Notes: a model not told the origin generated them from the letters alone. Counted from the stretch's first letter, positions 35,467 to 44,064 are shown. The stretch is DNA of 64,000 nucleotides from JAHDVS01 sp964370985 (GCA_964370985.1 CAYJLE010000011.1:16667-80666), one strand, 5' to 3'. Translations and numbers: made by a program.

Positions 35467-37209
35467 GTGGGGACGATCGCGGGGCTCTGGCGCGAGGCGG
35501 TGGCGGCGGGACGGCCCGAGCCCGCGTACCTGGTGTCGGGCGAGGGCGGCTGGGAACCGGTTTCGTGGGCTGACGCGGGGCGCGCTATCGAGGAGGTGGC
35601 AGCCGGATTGCTCGCGCTCGGCATCGAGGCCGGCGACCGCGTCGCCCTGCTCTCGCGCACGCGTCTCGAATGGATGCTCTCGGACTTCGCGCTCGCGTCG
35701 ATCGGCGCGGTCAGCGTCCCGATCTACCCGACCAGCTCGGCGCTCGAATGCGCCTACGTGCTCGGGAACGCGGGCGCGACCGCCGTGATCTGCGAGAACC
35801 CCGAGCAGTACGCGAAGATCGCCCCGCTGCGCGCCGAGCTCGAGGCGCTCGAGCGCGTCGTCGTGTTCGACGGAGCCCCCGGGAGCGCCGTCACGCTCGC
35901 CGATCTGCGCGAGCGTGGGCGCGCGACGCTCGACCGGCACGCGGGAGCGGTGCTCGAGGCGTCGGCCGGGGTCGCGGACGACGATCTGCTGACGATCATC
36001 TACACGTCGGGCACGACCGGCCCGCCGAAGGGCTGCGTCCTCACGCACCGCCACTACCGAACGATGGCCGACGTGGTGGCGGCGGTCCCCGGGCTGTTCG
36101 AGGGCGGCGACCGGGTGCTGCTCTACCTGCCGCTCGCGCACAACTTCGCGCGACTCGTCGGCTACCTCGGCGCCGGCGCGGGGTTCGCGCTCGCGTTCTG
36201 CCCCGAGGTGGGCGACGTGCCGAAAGCGCTGCTCGGCGTCCGCCCCACCATCCTGCCGACCGTGCCGCGCCTGCTCGAGAAGGCACACGCCGCGATCCTG
36301 TCGTCCGTCGACGCTTCGGCGGGAGCGAAGGGGCGGCTCGCTCGCTGGGCGCTCGACACGGGGCGGCAGGCGAGCCGGGCCCGCCAGCGAGGCAAGCGGC
36401 TACCGCCGGCGCTGGCAGCGAGGCTCGCGCTCGCGGACCGCCTCGTGCTGCGAAAGATCCGCGCCCGCTTCGGCGGTGAGCTGCGACTCGCGGTCTCCGG
36501 AGGAGCGCCGCTCGCCGCGGAGGTGGCCGAGCTCTTCCACGCGGTCGGGATCCTCGTGCTCGAGGGGTACGGCCTGACCGAGTGCACCACTGCCTCCCAC
36601 ATGAACCTCCCGGGGCGTTACCGCTTCGGCAGGGTCGGCCTCCCGCTCGACGGGATCGAGACCCGGCTCGCCGGCGACGGCGAGGTACTGCTCCGGGGCG
36701 AGACGGTGTTCGCCGGCTACTGGCAGGACGAGCGGGCGACCCGGGAGGTCCTGACCGCGGACGGCTGGCTCCTGACCGGCGACGTCGGCTCGATCGACGA
36801 GGACGGGTTCCTGACGATCGTCGATCGCAAGAAGGACATCATCATCACCGCCGGCGGCAAGAACGTCTCGCCGCAGAACATCGAGAACGCGCTGAAGGCC
36901 GCGCCGCTCGTGTCGCAGGCGCTCGTGATCGGCGATCGCCGTCCCTACCTGGCGGCGCTGCTCACAGTTGACCCGGACGAAGCCGCGAAGGTCGGCAACG
37001 AAGCGCGGGTCCTCGTCGAGCAGGCTGTCGCGGACGTCAACCGCCACCTCGGCAGGGTCGAGCAGGTCAAGCGCTTCGCGATCCTCGACCGCGACTTCCT
37101 GCGCGAGCAGGGGGAGCTGACGCCGACCTTGAAGCTGCGCCGTCGCGTCTGCGAGGAGCATTTCCGCGACGAGATCGAGGCTCTCTACGCGGCGGAGGAC
37201 GCGGTCTAG
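35467..37209 (+). CDS. Long-chain acyl-CoA synthetase, FadD15-like
   Basis: The 580-residue AMP-forming ligase activates fatty acids to acyl-CoA. The ATP motif is TIIYTSGTTGPPKGCVLTH, and it has the conserved YLPLAHNFARLVGYL. The acyl motif is VLEGYGLTECT, then LLTGDVGSIDEDGFLTIVDRKKDIIITAGGKNVSPQNIEN (hinge and A8 region). The C-terminal lysine region is LTPTLKLRRR. The GTG at 35467 has TAGCGT (35455-35460) 6 nt upstream. It is divergent from Ku. Confidence 0.92.
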   Translation: MGTIAGLWREAVAAGRPEPAYLVSGEGGWEPVSWADAGRAIEEVAAGLLALGIEAGDRVALLSRTRLEWMLSDFALASIGAVSVPIYPTSSALECAYVLGNAGATAVICENPEQYAKIAPLRAELEALERVVVFDGAPGSAVTLADLRERGRATLDRHAGAVLEASAGVADDDLLTIIYTSGTTGPPKGCVLTHRHYRTMADVVAAVPGLFEGGDRVLLYLPLAHNFARLVGYLGAGAGFALAFCPEVGDVPKALLGVRPTILPTVPRLLEKAHAAILSSVDASAGAKGRLARWALDTGRQASRARQRGKRLPPALAARLALADRLVLRKIRARFGGELRLAVSGGAPLAAEVAELFHAVGILVLEGYGLTECTTASHMNLPGRYRFGRVGLPLDGIETRLAGDGEVLLRGETVFAGYWQDERATREVLTADGWLLTGDVGSIDEDGFLTIVDRKKDIIITAGGKNVSPQNIENALKAAPLVSQALVIGDRRPYLAALLTVDPDEAAKVGNEARVLVEQAVADVNRHLGRVEQVKRFAILDRDFLREQGELTPTLKLRRRVCEEHFRDEIEALYAAEDAV

Positions 37210-37239
37210 GTCAGCGGGCTCTGCTACCGTCGGAGGCCG

Positions 37240-38481
37240 GTGCGGATGCCCGGGAAGACCGGTCTGCGCCTGGCGGCGCTCCTCCTCCTCGCCGGGTTGG
37301 CGCCCGCGATGGACGCGGGCACCGCCGGGGCGGCGCTCCCGGCGGAGGCGTCGCTCTCGACGAGGCTCGCGCGCGCGCTCGACCGCCAGCACCTGCCGGC
37401 GTCGGGCACCTCGGCCCTCGCGATCGACCTCGACGACGGTACCGTCGCGTTCCAGCGCAACGCGACGGCGCCGCTCCGACCGGCCTCGAACGAGAAGCTC
37501 ACGCTCGCTCTGGCGGCGCTGGACGAGCTCGGGCCCGACTTCCGGATCGCAACGGTCGTGCTCGGCGACGGGGCGCGCGACGGGAGCACCTGGCGCGGCG
37601 ACCTCGTGCTCAAGGGCTTCGGCGATCCGAGCCTGCACGCCGACGACCTGGCCGCGCTCGCCGTGCAGGTTCGAGCGCTCGGGATCCGCCGGGTCACGGG
37701 TCGGGTGCTCGGCGACGAGTCGTTCTTCGACGAGCGGCGGACCGCCCCGGGCTGGAAGGCCTCCTACTACAAGTACGAGTGCCCCCCGCTGTCGGCGCTC
37801 GTGGTCGACCGGGCCTGGCTCGACGGCCGCACGGCAGACGAGCCGGCGCACGCCGCCGCGATCGCCTTCCGCCGGACGCTTGCCCGGCAGGGGGTGAAGG
37901 TGGCCGGCAAGGCCGCGGAGGGTGTCGCTGCCGCGGGCGCGGCCGAGCTGGCGCGGGTCCTCTCGCCCCGGCTGTCGCGGCTCGTCGACTGGATGAACAC
38001 GGAGAGCGACAACCTCGTCGCGGAGCTCCTGCTCAAGCAGCTCGGCGCGCACGAGCTCGGCCAGGGCACGACCGCCGCCGGCGCGCGGATCGTCCGCCGT
38101 GAGCTCGCCGAGCGGGGCGTGCCGCTCGCGGGCGTGCGGATCGTCGACGGCTCCGGCCTCTCGCTGCGGGACCGCCTGACCGCACGGGCGCTCGGCGCGC
38201 TCCTCGTCTCCGCGCGGGACGACCCGCGGATCGGGAAGCCGTTCCTGGCGTCGCTCGCCGTCGCCGGCGTCAACGGCACGCTCGAGGACCGCATGGAATC
38301 CGGCCCGGCCAAGGGAACGGTCAGGGCGAAGACCGGCACGACCAGCGGTGCCTCGGCCCTGTCCGGCTACGCCGGCTCGGACTGGGCCTTCGTCGTGCTC
38401 GTGAATGGCAACCCGGTCCCAGTCGACGCCGCCCGGCGCGCCCAGGATCGCTTCGCCCAGATCCTGGCCGGCGCCGGCTAG
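37240..38481 (+). CDS. dacB: D-alanyl-D-alanine carboxypeptidase/endopeptidase, PBP4 family
   Basis: The 413-residue exported serine peptidase (family S13) trims peptidoglycan peptides. After a signal peptide (LAALLLLAGLAPAMDAGTAGA) the three active-site motifs are present: SxxK in RPASNEKLTLAL, SxN in NTESDNLVAELLL and KTG in VRAKTGTTSGAS. The GTG at 37240 and an ATG at 37246 are both possible; GGAGG at 37232-37236 fits the ATG spacing better. It overlaps the convergent ligA by 4 bases. Confidence 0.92.
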   Translation: MRMPGKTGLRLAALLLLAGLAPAMDAGTAGAALPAEASLSTRLARALDRQHLPASGTSALAIDLDDGTVAFQRNATAPLRPASNEKLTLALAALDELGPDFRIATVVLGDGARDGSTWRGDLVLKGFGDPSLHADDLAALAVQVRALGIRRVTGRVLGDESFFDERRTAPGWKASYYKYECPPLSALVVDRAWLDGRTADEPAHAAAIAFRRTLARQGVKVAGKAAEGVAAAGAAELARVLSPRLSRLVDWMNTESDNLVAELLLKQLGAHELGQGTTAAGARIVRRELAERGVPLAGVRIVDGSGLSLRDRLTARALGALLVSARDDPRIGKPFLASLAVAGVNGTLEDRMESGPAKGTVRAKTGTTSGASALSGYAGSDWAFVVLVNGNPVPVDAARRAQDRFAQILAGAG

Positions 38482-40496
38482 CTGCCCCGGCCGACGAGGC
38501 GCTCGAACGCGGCCTCGTCGAGGAACTCGACGCCCAGCTCGGCCGCCTTCGCCACCTTCCACCCCCGGCACACGCCCGCCATCACGCCCGCCCTGGGCCT
38601 GCAGATGGTGAAGCCCTCCCCGCCCCCGAGCGCCTCGAGCGCCGACTTCGCCTGCTCGCGCGACCGGCGCTCGAGCGTCCCCGTGATCACGTAGGTCGAC
38701 CCACTCAGAGGGCCCCCGGACGGGCGCTCCCCTTCGCCGGCCTCGAAGCGCATCCCGAGCTCCTCGAGCTCGGAGACGAGGCGGCGGTTCTCCCCGTCGG
38801 CGAGCCAGTCGACGATCGCCTCCGCCCGGTCGGGCCCGACGCCCTCGACCTCCTGCACCTCCTCCTGGGAGGCGGCCAGGAGCCGGTCGATCGAGCCGAA
38901 GTGGCGGGCGAGCGCGCGGGCCGTGACCCAGCCGACGAGCGGGATGTTGAGGCCGAACAGGACGCGTGAGAACGGCTGTCCCTTCGAGCGCTCGATCGCC
39001 TCGATCGCCTTCGCGGCCGAGACCTCGCCGTAGCCGTCGAGCGCGGCGAGCTGCTCCGGTCGCAGGCGGTAGAGATCGGGCATCGAGCGCAGCAGCCCCT
39101 CGTCCCAGAGCCGGCGGACGAACTGCTCGCCGACGCCCTCGATGTCGAGCGCCGCGCCGACCCAGTGGATCAGCGTCTCGAGGCCCCGCGACGGGCAGGC
39201 CCGGTTCGGGCAGCGGTGCATCACCTCGCCCTCCGGCTTGACGATCCCCTCGTCGCAGAGCGGGCAGCGCTCGGGCATCCGGAACGGGGCCGTGCCCTCC
39301 GGATGCGGCAGCACCGGGCCGACGACCTGGGGGATCACGTCGCCGGCACGCTGGACGATCACCGTGTCGCCCTCGCGGATGTCCTTCCGGTTCAGGTCCT
39401 CCTCGTTGTGGAGCGTCGCCTGCGAGACGGTCACGCCCCCGACCGAGACCGGCTCGAGCTGCGCCCAGGGATTCAGCGCGCCCGTCCGGCCGACCCGCAC
39501 GTGGATCTTGACCAGCCTCGTCTGCGCCCGGTCGGGCGCCCACTTGTACGCCCGCGCCCAGCGCGGCCGCTCGTGCAGCGCGCCCAGGCGCTCCTGCTGG
39601 TCGAACGCGTCGACCTTGACGACGACCCCGTCGATCTCGTAGTCGAGCCCCGGCCGGCGGCGCTCCCACCCGGCCACGGCGGCCGCGACCTCCCCGATCG
39701 AGTCGTGGCGCGCCGCCTCCGGGTTCGTGCGAAAGCCGTGCTCGCGCAGCCAGCGCAGCGCCTCGGCGTGCCCCGCCACGGGAACGCCCTCCCGGAAGCC
39801 GAGCCCGTAGACCCAGATCGACAGCTCGCGTGCCGCAGTCACGCCGGGGTCGAGCTGGCGGAGCGAGCCGGCGGCAGCGTTGCGCGGGTTCGGAGCGGGG
39901 CTCTTGCCCTCGGCGAGCTGGCGCTCGTTGAAGCGCCGGAACGCCGGCAGCGGGAAGTAGACCTCGCCGCGCACCTCGAGCAGCGGGGGCGGCGCCTCGC
40001 CAGCCGCGAGGCGCAGCGCGAGCGGGATCGCGCGGATCGTGCGCAGGTTCTGCGTCACGTCCTCGCCGCGCAGGCCGTCGCCGCGTGTCGCGCCCCGTAC
40101 GAGCAGCCCGCCCTCGTAGACGAGCGAGACCGCGGAGCCGTCGATCTTGGGCTCCGTCACGTACGCGACCGGCTCGTCGGTGTCGAGGCGCTTGCGCACG
40201 TCGTCGGCCCACTTCTCGAGCGCCTCGGCGCTCGTCACCTTGTCAAGCGAGCCCATCGGAGTCAGGTGCCCGACCTTGCGGAAACCCTCGGCCGGGGGAG
40301 CGCCGACCCGGGCCGTGGGCGACGCGTGCGTCCAGAGCTCCGGGTGCTCCTCCTCGAGCCGCCTCAGCTCGTCGTAGAGCTCGTCGTACTCGACATCCGA
40401 GAGCTCGGGCGCATCGAGGACGTAGTAGAGGTGGTTGTGGCGCTCGAGCTCCCCGCGCAGCCAGGCCGCGCGGGCGGCGGGCTCGTCAGAGGACAT
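38478..40496 (-). CDS. ligA: NAD-dependent DNA ligase LigA
   Basis: LigA seals nicks during replication and repair. The 672-residue protein has the Ia and adenylation domains (HNHLYYVLDAPELSDVEYDELYDELR, catalytic K in TEPKIDGSAVSL), the OB fold, and a four-cysteine zinc finger (CPLC...CPNRAC). Helix-hairpin-helix repeats (GVGEQFVRRL, GVGPDRAEAI) and a C-terminal BRCT domain complete it. The BRCT middle (about residues 625-650, LGGGEGFTICRPRAGVMAGV) is unusual, with expected lysine and serine positions changed. The ATG at 40496 overlaps the upstream HAD gene by 11 bases. Confidence 0.93.
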   Translation of the reverse strand: MSSDEPAARAAWLRGELERHNHLYYVLDAPELSDVEYDELYDELRRLEEEHPELWTHASPTARVGAPPAEGFRKVGHLTPMGSLDKVTSAEALEKWADDVRKRLDTDEPVAYVTEPKIDGSAVSLVYEGGLLVRGATRGDGLRGEDVTQNLRTIRAIPLALRLAAGEAPPPLLEVRGEVYFPLPAFRRFNERQLAEGKSPAPNPRNAAAGSLRQLDPGVTAARELSIWVYGLGFREGVPVAGHAEALRWLREHGFRTNPEAARHDSIGEVAAAVAGWERRRPGLDYEIDGVVVKVDAFDQQERLGALHERPRWARAYKWAPDRAQTRLVKIHVRVGRTGALNPWAQLEPVSVGGVTVSQATLHNEEDLNRKDIREGDTVIVQRAGDVIPQVVGPVLPHPEGTAPFRMPERCPLCDEGIVKPEGEVMHRCPNRACPSRGLETLIHWVGAALDIEGVGEQFVRRLWDEGLLRSMPDLYRLRPEQLAALDGYGEVSAAKAIEAIERSKGQPFSRVLFGLNIPLVGWVTARALARHFGSIDRLLAASQEEVQEVEGVGPDRAEAIVDWLADGENRRLVSELEELGMRFEAGEGERPSGGPLSGSTYVITGTLERRSREQAKSALEALGGGEGFTICRPRAGVMAGVCRGWKVAKAAELGVEFLDEAAFERLVGRGS

Positions 40497-41121
40497 CGAC
40501 GAGCTGCGCCGGCTCGTCCACGACCACGTCGGGCTGCTCGGCCTCGAGGCGGGCGAGCGGATGGATACCACCCCAGGCGACCGCGACCGAGGCCATCCCG
40601 GCCGCCTTCGCCGCGCGGATGTCGAACGGCGAGTCGCCGACGTAGACCGCGGAGCCGGGGTCCGCGCCGAGCCGTTCGAGCGCGAGCCTGAGCGGCTCGG
40701 GGTCGGGTTTGTGGCGGACCGTGTCCTCGGCGGCGACGACGGTACCGAAGTAGCCGCCGAGCGGGAGCACCTGGAACGTCACGTCCACCGTCGGGCGGCT
40801 CTTGACGGTCACGACGCCCAGCGTGCGCCCCTGCGCGTGCAGCCGCTCGAGCACGGCGGGGATGCCGTCGAACGCGCGCACCTCGTGGTAGACGCGCTGG
40901 TTGTGCTCCCGGTAGACGCGGACGAGCTCGTCGACCCGGCCCTCGTCGAACACCCGCATCTGCGCCTCGATCCCGTGGCCGCCGACGCCCGCCATCAGCT
41001 CCTCGTCGGGGATCGTCCGGCCGAGCACGGTTCGCGTCGCGTGGCGGAAGGAGGCGAGGATCAGCGGCCCGGAGTCGATCAGGGTGCCGTCGAGATCGAA
41101 GAGCACGGTCTCGTAGCGCAC
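40486..41121 (-). CDS. HAD hydrolase, phosphoglycolate phosphatase-like
   Basis: The 211-residue protein starts VRYETVLFDLDGTLIDSGPLILASF with the catalytic DxD motif. Motif 2 is in LGVVTVKSRP, motif 3 in RHKPDPEPLRLALERLG, and motif 4 in VYVGDSPFDIRAAKAAGM. It resembles PpaX/Gph enzymes acting on phosphoglycolate or pyrophosphate. The GTG at 41121 has TAGGAT (41129-41134) 7 nt upstream. It overlaps and probably leads ligA. Confidence 0.88.
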   Translation of the reverse strand: MRYETVLFDLDGTLIDSGPLILASFRHATRTVLGRTIPDEELMAGVGGHGIEAQMRVFDEGRVDELVRVYREHNQRVYHEVRAFDGIPAVLERLHAQGRTLGVVTVKSRPTVDVTFQVLPLGGYFGTVVAAEDTVRHKPDPEPLRLALERLGADPGSAVYVGDSPFDIRAAKAAGMASVAVAWGGIHPLARLEAEQPDVVVDEPAQLVDVL

Positions 41122-41153
41122 GGGGTTGATCCTAGCTACCCGGGTCGCGCGCG

Positions 41154-41549
41154 CTACGCCCGCAGCTCGACGAACCCGGCCGCGGCGAAGTCGCCGTCGA
41201 ACGCGAGCGCCTCGCGGATCCGCAGCCGGCGCATCAGCGCGAAGCTCGTCGCGTCGACGAACGAGTACGGACGCTCGTCGTGGCGCCGGAGCCAGACCCA
41301 GGCCTCGTCCTCGAGCTCCGCGGTGACGCGCTCGATCCTGACGCGCGTCGCGGTCTGGAGCCGGTCGAGCCAGCGGATGGCGTGCTCGTGACCCTCCCGC
41401 CGCCGCAGGAATGTCCAGGTCTCGCCGACCACGTGGCTGGACGTGACCGCGGGCACGCCGGAGTAAAGAGCTGTCAGCCGAGCAGCATCCCCGGCCCGAG
41501 CATCCCGCCGCGCGGACTGGGCGACCCAGAACGACGAATCGACGTAGAG
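41154..41549 (-). CDS. PIN-domain toxin (VapC-like), start codon not found
   Basis: The frame encodes a complete PIN fold. The first strand is LYVDSSFWVA (first acidic residue); then come TSSHVVGETWTFL (glutamate), YSFVDATSFALM (aspartate) and LAFDGDFAAAGF (aspartate). Such domains are metal-dependent ribonucleases and usually the toxin of VapBC pairs. The fold begins right after the antitoxin stop at 41554, but no ATG, GTG or TTG precedes it in frame. The first GTG (41456) is inside the fold. Either an unusual codon is used, the antitoxin frame shifts +1 into it, or the gene is damaged. The coordinate given is where homology starts. Confidence 0.7.
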   Translation of the reverse strand, partial: LYVDSSFWVAQSARRDARAGDAARLTALYSGVPAVTSSHVVGETWTFLRRREGHEHAIRWLDRLQTATRVRIERVTAELEDEAWVWLRRHDERPYSFVDATSFALMRRLRIREALAFDGDFAAAGFVELRA

Positions 41550-41553
41550 CGAC

Positions 41554-41778
41554 TCAGCCCCTCCACTCGTAGACGATCTCGTCGACCCGCACCGAGTCGT
41601 CGGGGTGGCCCTCGAACATGCCGGCCAGGGCGAGCAGGCCGTTGTCGAACGGCGCGCTCTCGAGCCCGCCGCGCAGGCAGGTGCGGACGAGCGCGCTCTT
41701 CGAGACGCCCCGCGCCGCCGCTTCCCGCTCGAGGCGGTCGTCGAGCTCGGGCTCGAGCAGGATCTGGATTCTGCGCAT
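41554..41778 (-). CDS. Ribbon-helix-helix antitoxin (VapB-like)
   Basis: The 74-residue protein starts MRRIQILLEPELDDRLEREAAARGVSKSALVRTCLRGG, a clear ribbon-helix-helix DNA-binding domain. An acidic C-terminal half (FEGHPDDSVRVDEIVYEWRG) would wrap the toxin. It should neutralise the PIN protein and repress the pair. ATG 41778 is preferred over 41796 because the latter lies within the operator and almost at the transcription start. Confidence 0.85.
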   Translation of the reverse strand: MRRIQILLEPELDDRLEREAAARGVSKSALVRTCLRGGLESAPFDNGLLALAGMFEGHPDDSVRVDEIVYEWRG

Positions 41779-41787
41779 GCGGGCCAA

Positions 41788-41817
41788 GTTACACATCCAG
41801 TGTAGAGGATGTGTAAC
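41788..41817. promoter_or_regulatory. Operator and -10 box of the VapBC-like pair
   Basis: Perfect 11-base inverted arms GTTACACATCC (41788-41798) and GGATGTGTAAC (41807-41817) flank an 8-base spacer. On the minus strand the spacer holds TACACT, a good -10 box. Binding of the RHH antitoxin here would block its own promoter. Confidence 0.75.
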
Positions 41818-41826
41818 GACTTCGGC

Positions 41827-42588
41827 TCAGTACTCGACGCGAATCAGGTAGAGGCCCCAGGGCGGGGCGGTCGTGCCCGCCTCGGCGCGCGGGCGCCCCT
41901 CGAGCAGGCGGGCGAGGTCGACCGGGTCGCACTCGAGCATCGTGCCGACAAGCGTCCGCACCATGTGGCGCAGGAAGCTGTCGGCACTGATCGTGAGCGC
42001 GAGCACGTCCCCCTCGCGCTCCCACGAGCACGCCGAGACCGTGCGAGCGAACACATCGTGCTGCGTGTCGGTCGGCGTGAACGCGCGGAAGTCGTGCTCG
42101 CCGGCGACCAACGCCGCCGCCTCCGCAAGCCGCTCCTCGTCGAGGGGGCGCGGCCAGAAGAGCGAGCGGCGACGCTCGAACGGGGACGGTGTCTGCCGCC
42201 GCCAGATCCGGTAGCGGTACGTGCGGGAGCGGGCGGAGAAGCGGGCGTGGAAGCCGGGCTCGGCCGCCCCGGCTCCCGTCACGGAGACGTCCTCGGGAAG
42301 CTGACCGTTCAGCGCCTCGGCAACGCGCTCGAGGGGGGGGCCACCGGCGACCTCGACGCTCGCGACCTGCCCGAGCGCGTGCACGCCCGCGTCGGTCCGA
42401 CCCGCCACCGCGAGCCCACCCCAGCGCGGGAAGACCCCGTCGAGGGCCGAGCGGAGCGTCCCCTCGACGGTGCGCAGCGCCGGCTGGGCTGCCCAGCCGG
42501 CGAAGCCGGTGCCGTCGTACGCGAGCTCGAGCCGCAGCAGCGTCCGCTCGCCGTACGCGTCCGGTGCGGGCTCCCCGTCCCGGCGCAC
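41827..42588 (-). CDS. truA: tRNA pseudouridine(38-40) synthase TruA
   Basis: TruA converts uridines 38-40 in tRNA anticodon arms to pseudouridine. The 253-residue protein shows LAYDGTGFAGWAAQPALRTVEGTL, the catalytic aspartate in VAGRTDAGVHALGQV, FHARFSARSRTYRYRIW, and the C-terminal FLRHMVRTLVGTML. The GTG at 42588 follows the rplQ stop by 11 bases, the normal end of the alpha cluster. Confidence 0.95.
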   Translation of the reverse strand: MRRDGEPAPDAYGERTLLRLELAYDGTGFAGWAAQPALRTVEGTLRSALDGVFPRWGGLAVAGRTDAGVHALGQVASVEVAGGPPLERVAEALNGQLPEDVSVTGAGAAEPGFHARFSARSRTYRYRIWRRQTPSPFERRRSLFWPRPLDEERLAEAAALVAGEHDFRAFTPTDTQHDVFARTVSACSWEREGDVLALTISADSFLRHMVRTLVGTMLECDPVDLARLLEGRPRAEAGTTAPPWGLYLIRVEY

Positions 42589-42599
42589 TGGAAGCGACG

Positions 42600-43022
42600 C
42601 TAGGAGGCGGCGGCCTGAGCGACGCGCTCGGTCGTGGCGACCGCCACGGGAGCCTTCGCCTGCGGCTGGTAGTCGACGAGCTCGAGGTACGCCATCGGTG
42701 CGGCGTCGCCCTGGCGGGGGCCGATCTTGACGATCCGCGTGTAGCCGCCCGGCCGGTCCACGAACCGCGGCGCGACCTCGGAGAAGAGGATGTGGGCGAT
42801 CGACTTCGAGCGCAGGAAGGCCACCGCCTGGCGGTGGGCATGGACGTCGCCACGCTTGCCGAGCGTGATCATCTGCTCGACGATCGGGCGCACCTCCTTC
42901 GCCTTCGCCTCCGTCGTCCTGATCCGGCCATGCTCGATCAGGGAGGACGCCAGGTTCGCGTACAGCGCCTTGCGATGCGCCGAGTCGCGGCCGAGCTTCC
43001 TACCGGTCTTGTGGTGCCTCAT
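42600..43022 (-). CDS. rplQ: Ribosomal protein L17
   Basis: L17 binds near the polypeptide exit tunnel of the large subunit. The 140-residue protein starts MRHHKTGRKLGRDSAHRKAL, the universal N-terminus. It has RIRTTEAKAKEVRPIVEQMITLGKRG and ends with an alanine/valine-rich tail of about 20 residues. The ATG overlaps the rpoA stop as ATGA. Confidence 0.97.
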   Translation of the reverse strand: MRHHKTGRKLGRDSAHRKALYANLASSLIEHGRIRTTEAKAKEVRPIVEQMITLGKRGDVHAHRQAVAFLRSKSIAHILFSEVAPRFVDRPGGYTRIVKIGPRQGDAAPMAYLELVDYQPQAKAPVAVATTERVAQAAAS

Positions 43023-43978
43023 TCGTCTCTCAGCGTGAGTCCGTGGGCGGCCAGGGTCTCCTTGACCTCCTCGATCGACTTCTTGCCGAAATTCGGGATC
43101 GCGGCCAGCTCCGTCTCCGACTTCGACACGAGATCGCCGATCGTCTCGATGCCGACGCGCTTCAGGCAGTTGTAGCTGCGCACCCCGAGCTCGAGCTCCT
43201 CGATCGGGAAGTTCTCCATCCCGCGCGCGTGCGGGATCTCCGTCTCGTCTTCCGCAGGCCCGCCGAGCTCCTCGATCGTCTCGATGCTCGTGAAGATCAT
43301 GAGCTGCATGATCAGGATCTCGGCGGCGTGGGCGAGCGCGTCCCGCGGGTCGACGGAGCCGTCGGTCGTGACGTCGATGATCAGCTTGTCGTAGTCGGTG
43401 CGCTGGCCGACACGCGCGGCCTCCACCTCGTAGGAGACGCGCCTGACCGGGGAGAAGATCGAGTCCACCGGGATCACGCCGATCGTGTGTTCCGGCCCGC
43501 GATTCAGCTCGGCCGGCACGTAGCCGCGGCCACGGCCGATCGTGAGCGTCAGCTCGAGCCGCCCCTTCTCCGAGAGGTGGGCGATCTCGAGCTCCGGGTT
43601 GAGGATCTCGAGGTCGGCGGGCGCCTCGATGTCGGCCGCGGTGACCGAGCCGGGCCCGCGCTTCTCGAGCCGCACCTCGATCTCGGGCGACTCGCCGTGC
43701 AGCCGACACGTCAGGCTCTTGAGCGCCAGGATGATGTCGATCACATCCTCGCGGACGCCCGGCAGCGTCGTGAACTCGTGGGCGATCCCCTCGATCTTGA
43801 CCGAGGTGACAGCGGCGCCCTCCAGCGAGGAGAGCAGCACGCGCCGCAGCGAGTTCCCGAACGTGTATCCGAAGCCCCGGTCGAGTGGCTCGATCACGAA
43901 CCGCCCGCGGCACTCGTCCACCTCCTCGCGCGCGATCCGCGGCACCTGGAACTCCATGAGGCTTGTTCTCGTGGCCAA
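43019..43978 (-). CDS. rpoA: RNA polymerase alpha subunit
   Basis: RpoA dimerises to nucleate RNA polymerase assembly and contacts upstream promoter DNA. The 319-residue protein has the N-terminal domain (RFVIEPLDRGFGYTFGNSLRRVLLSSLEGAAVTSVKIEG), a linker with acidic residues, and the C-terminal domain (ELGVRSYNCLKRVGIETIGDLVSKSETELAAIPNFGKKSIEEVKETL). The TTG at 43978 is preferred because GGGAAGGGAA lies four bases upstream; an ATG seven codons later (43957) lacks such a site. A cluster of three hairpins lies just upstream. Confidence 0.95.
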   Translation of the reverse strand: MATRTSLMEFQVPRIAREEVDECRGRFVIEPLDRGFGYTFGNSLRRVLLSSLEGAAVTSVKIEGIAHEFTTLPGVREDVIDIILALKSLTCRLHGESPEIEVRLEKRGPGSVTAADIEAPADLEILNPELEIAHLSEKGRLELTLTIGRGRGYVPAELNRGPEHTIGVIPVDSIFSPVRRVSYEVEAARVGQRTDYDKLIIDVTTDGSVDPRDALAHAAEILIMQLMIFTSIETIEELGGPAEDETEIPHARGMENFPIEELELGVRSYNCLKRVGIETIGDLVSKSETELAAIPNFGKKSIEEVKETLAAHGLTLRDE

Positions 43979-43996
43979 TTCGTTCCCTTCCCTTAA

Positions 43997-44064
43997 CCGG
44001 GCGAAATGTCTCCGCCCGGGCGGTCGTGCCGCCCGCCCTACCTCGGGCGGGTCATGACCCGCCC
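43997..44064. repeat. Three consecutive palindromic hairpins between rpsD and rpoA
   Basis: Hairpin 1 has arms CCGGGCG/CGCCCGG (43997-44003, 44013-44019). Hairpin 2 is gggcggtcgtgccgccc (44018-44034). Hairpin 3 is gggcgggtcatgacccgccc (44045-44064). On the minus strand the last two each begin with GTAGGG, and the TAG of the copy next to hairpin 3 is the stop codon of rpsD. A related palindrome lies at 63930-63955. Confidence 0.8.

Noticed and set aside
36400..40212. Long minus-strand open frame across fadD, dacB and ligA
   Set aside because: Low-complexity Arg/Gly-rich translation, no domain, and it crosses genes on both strands whose motifs are intact.
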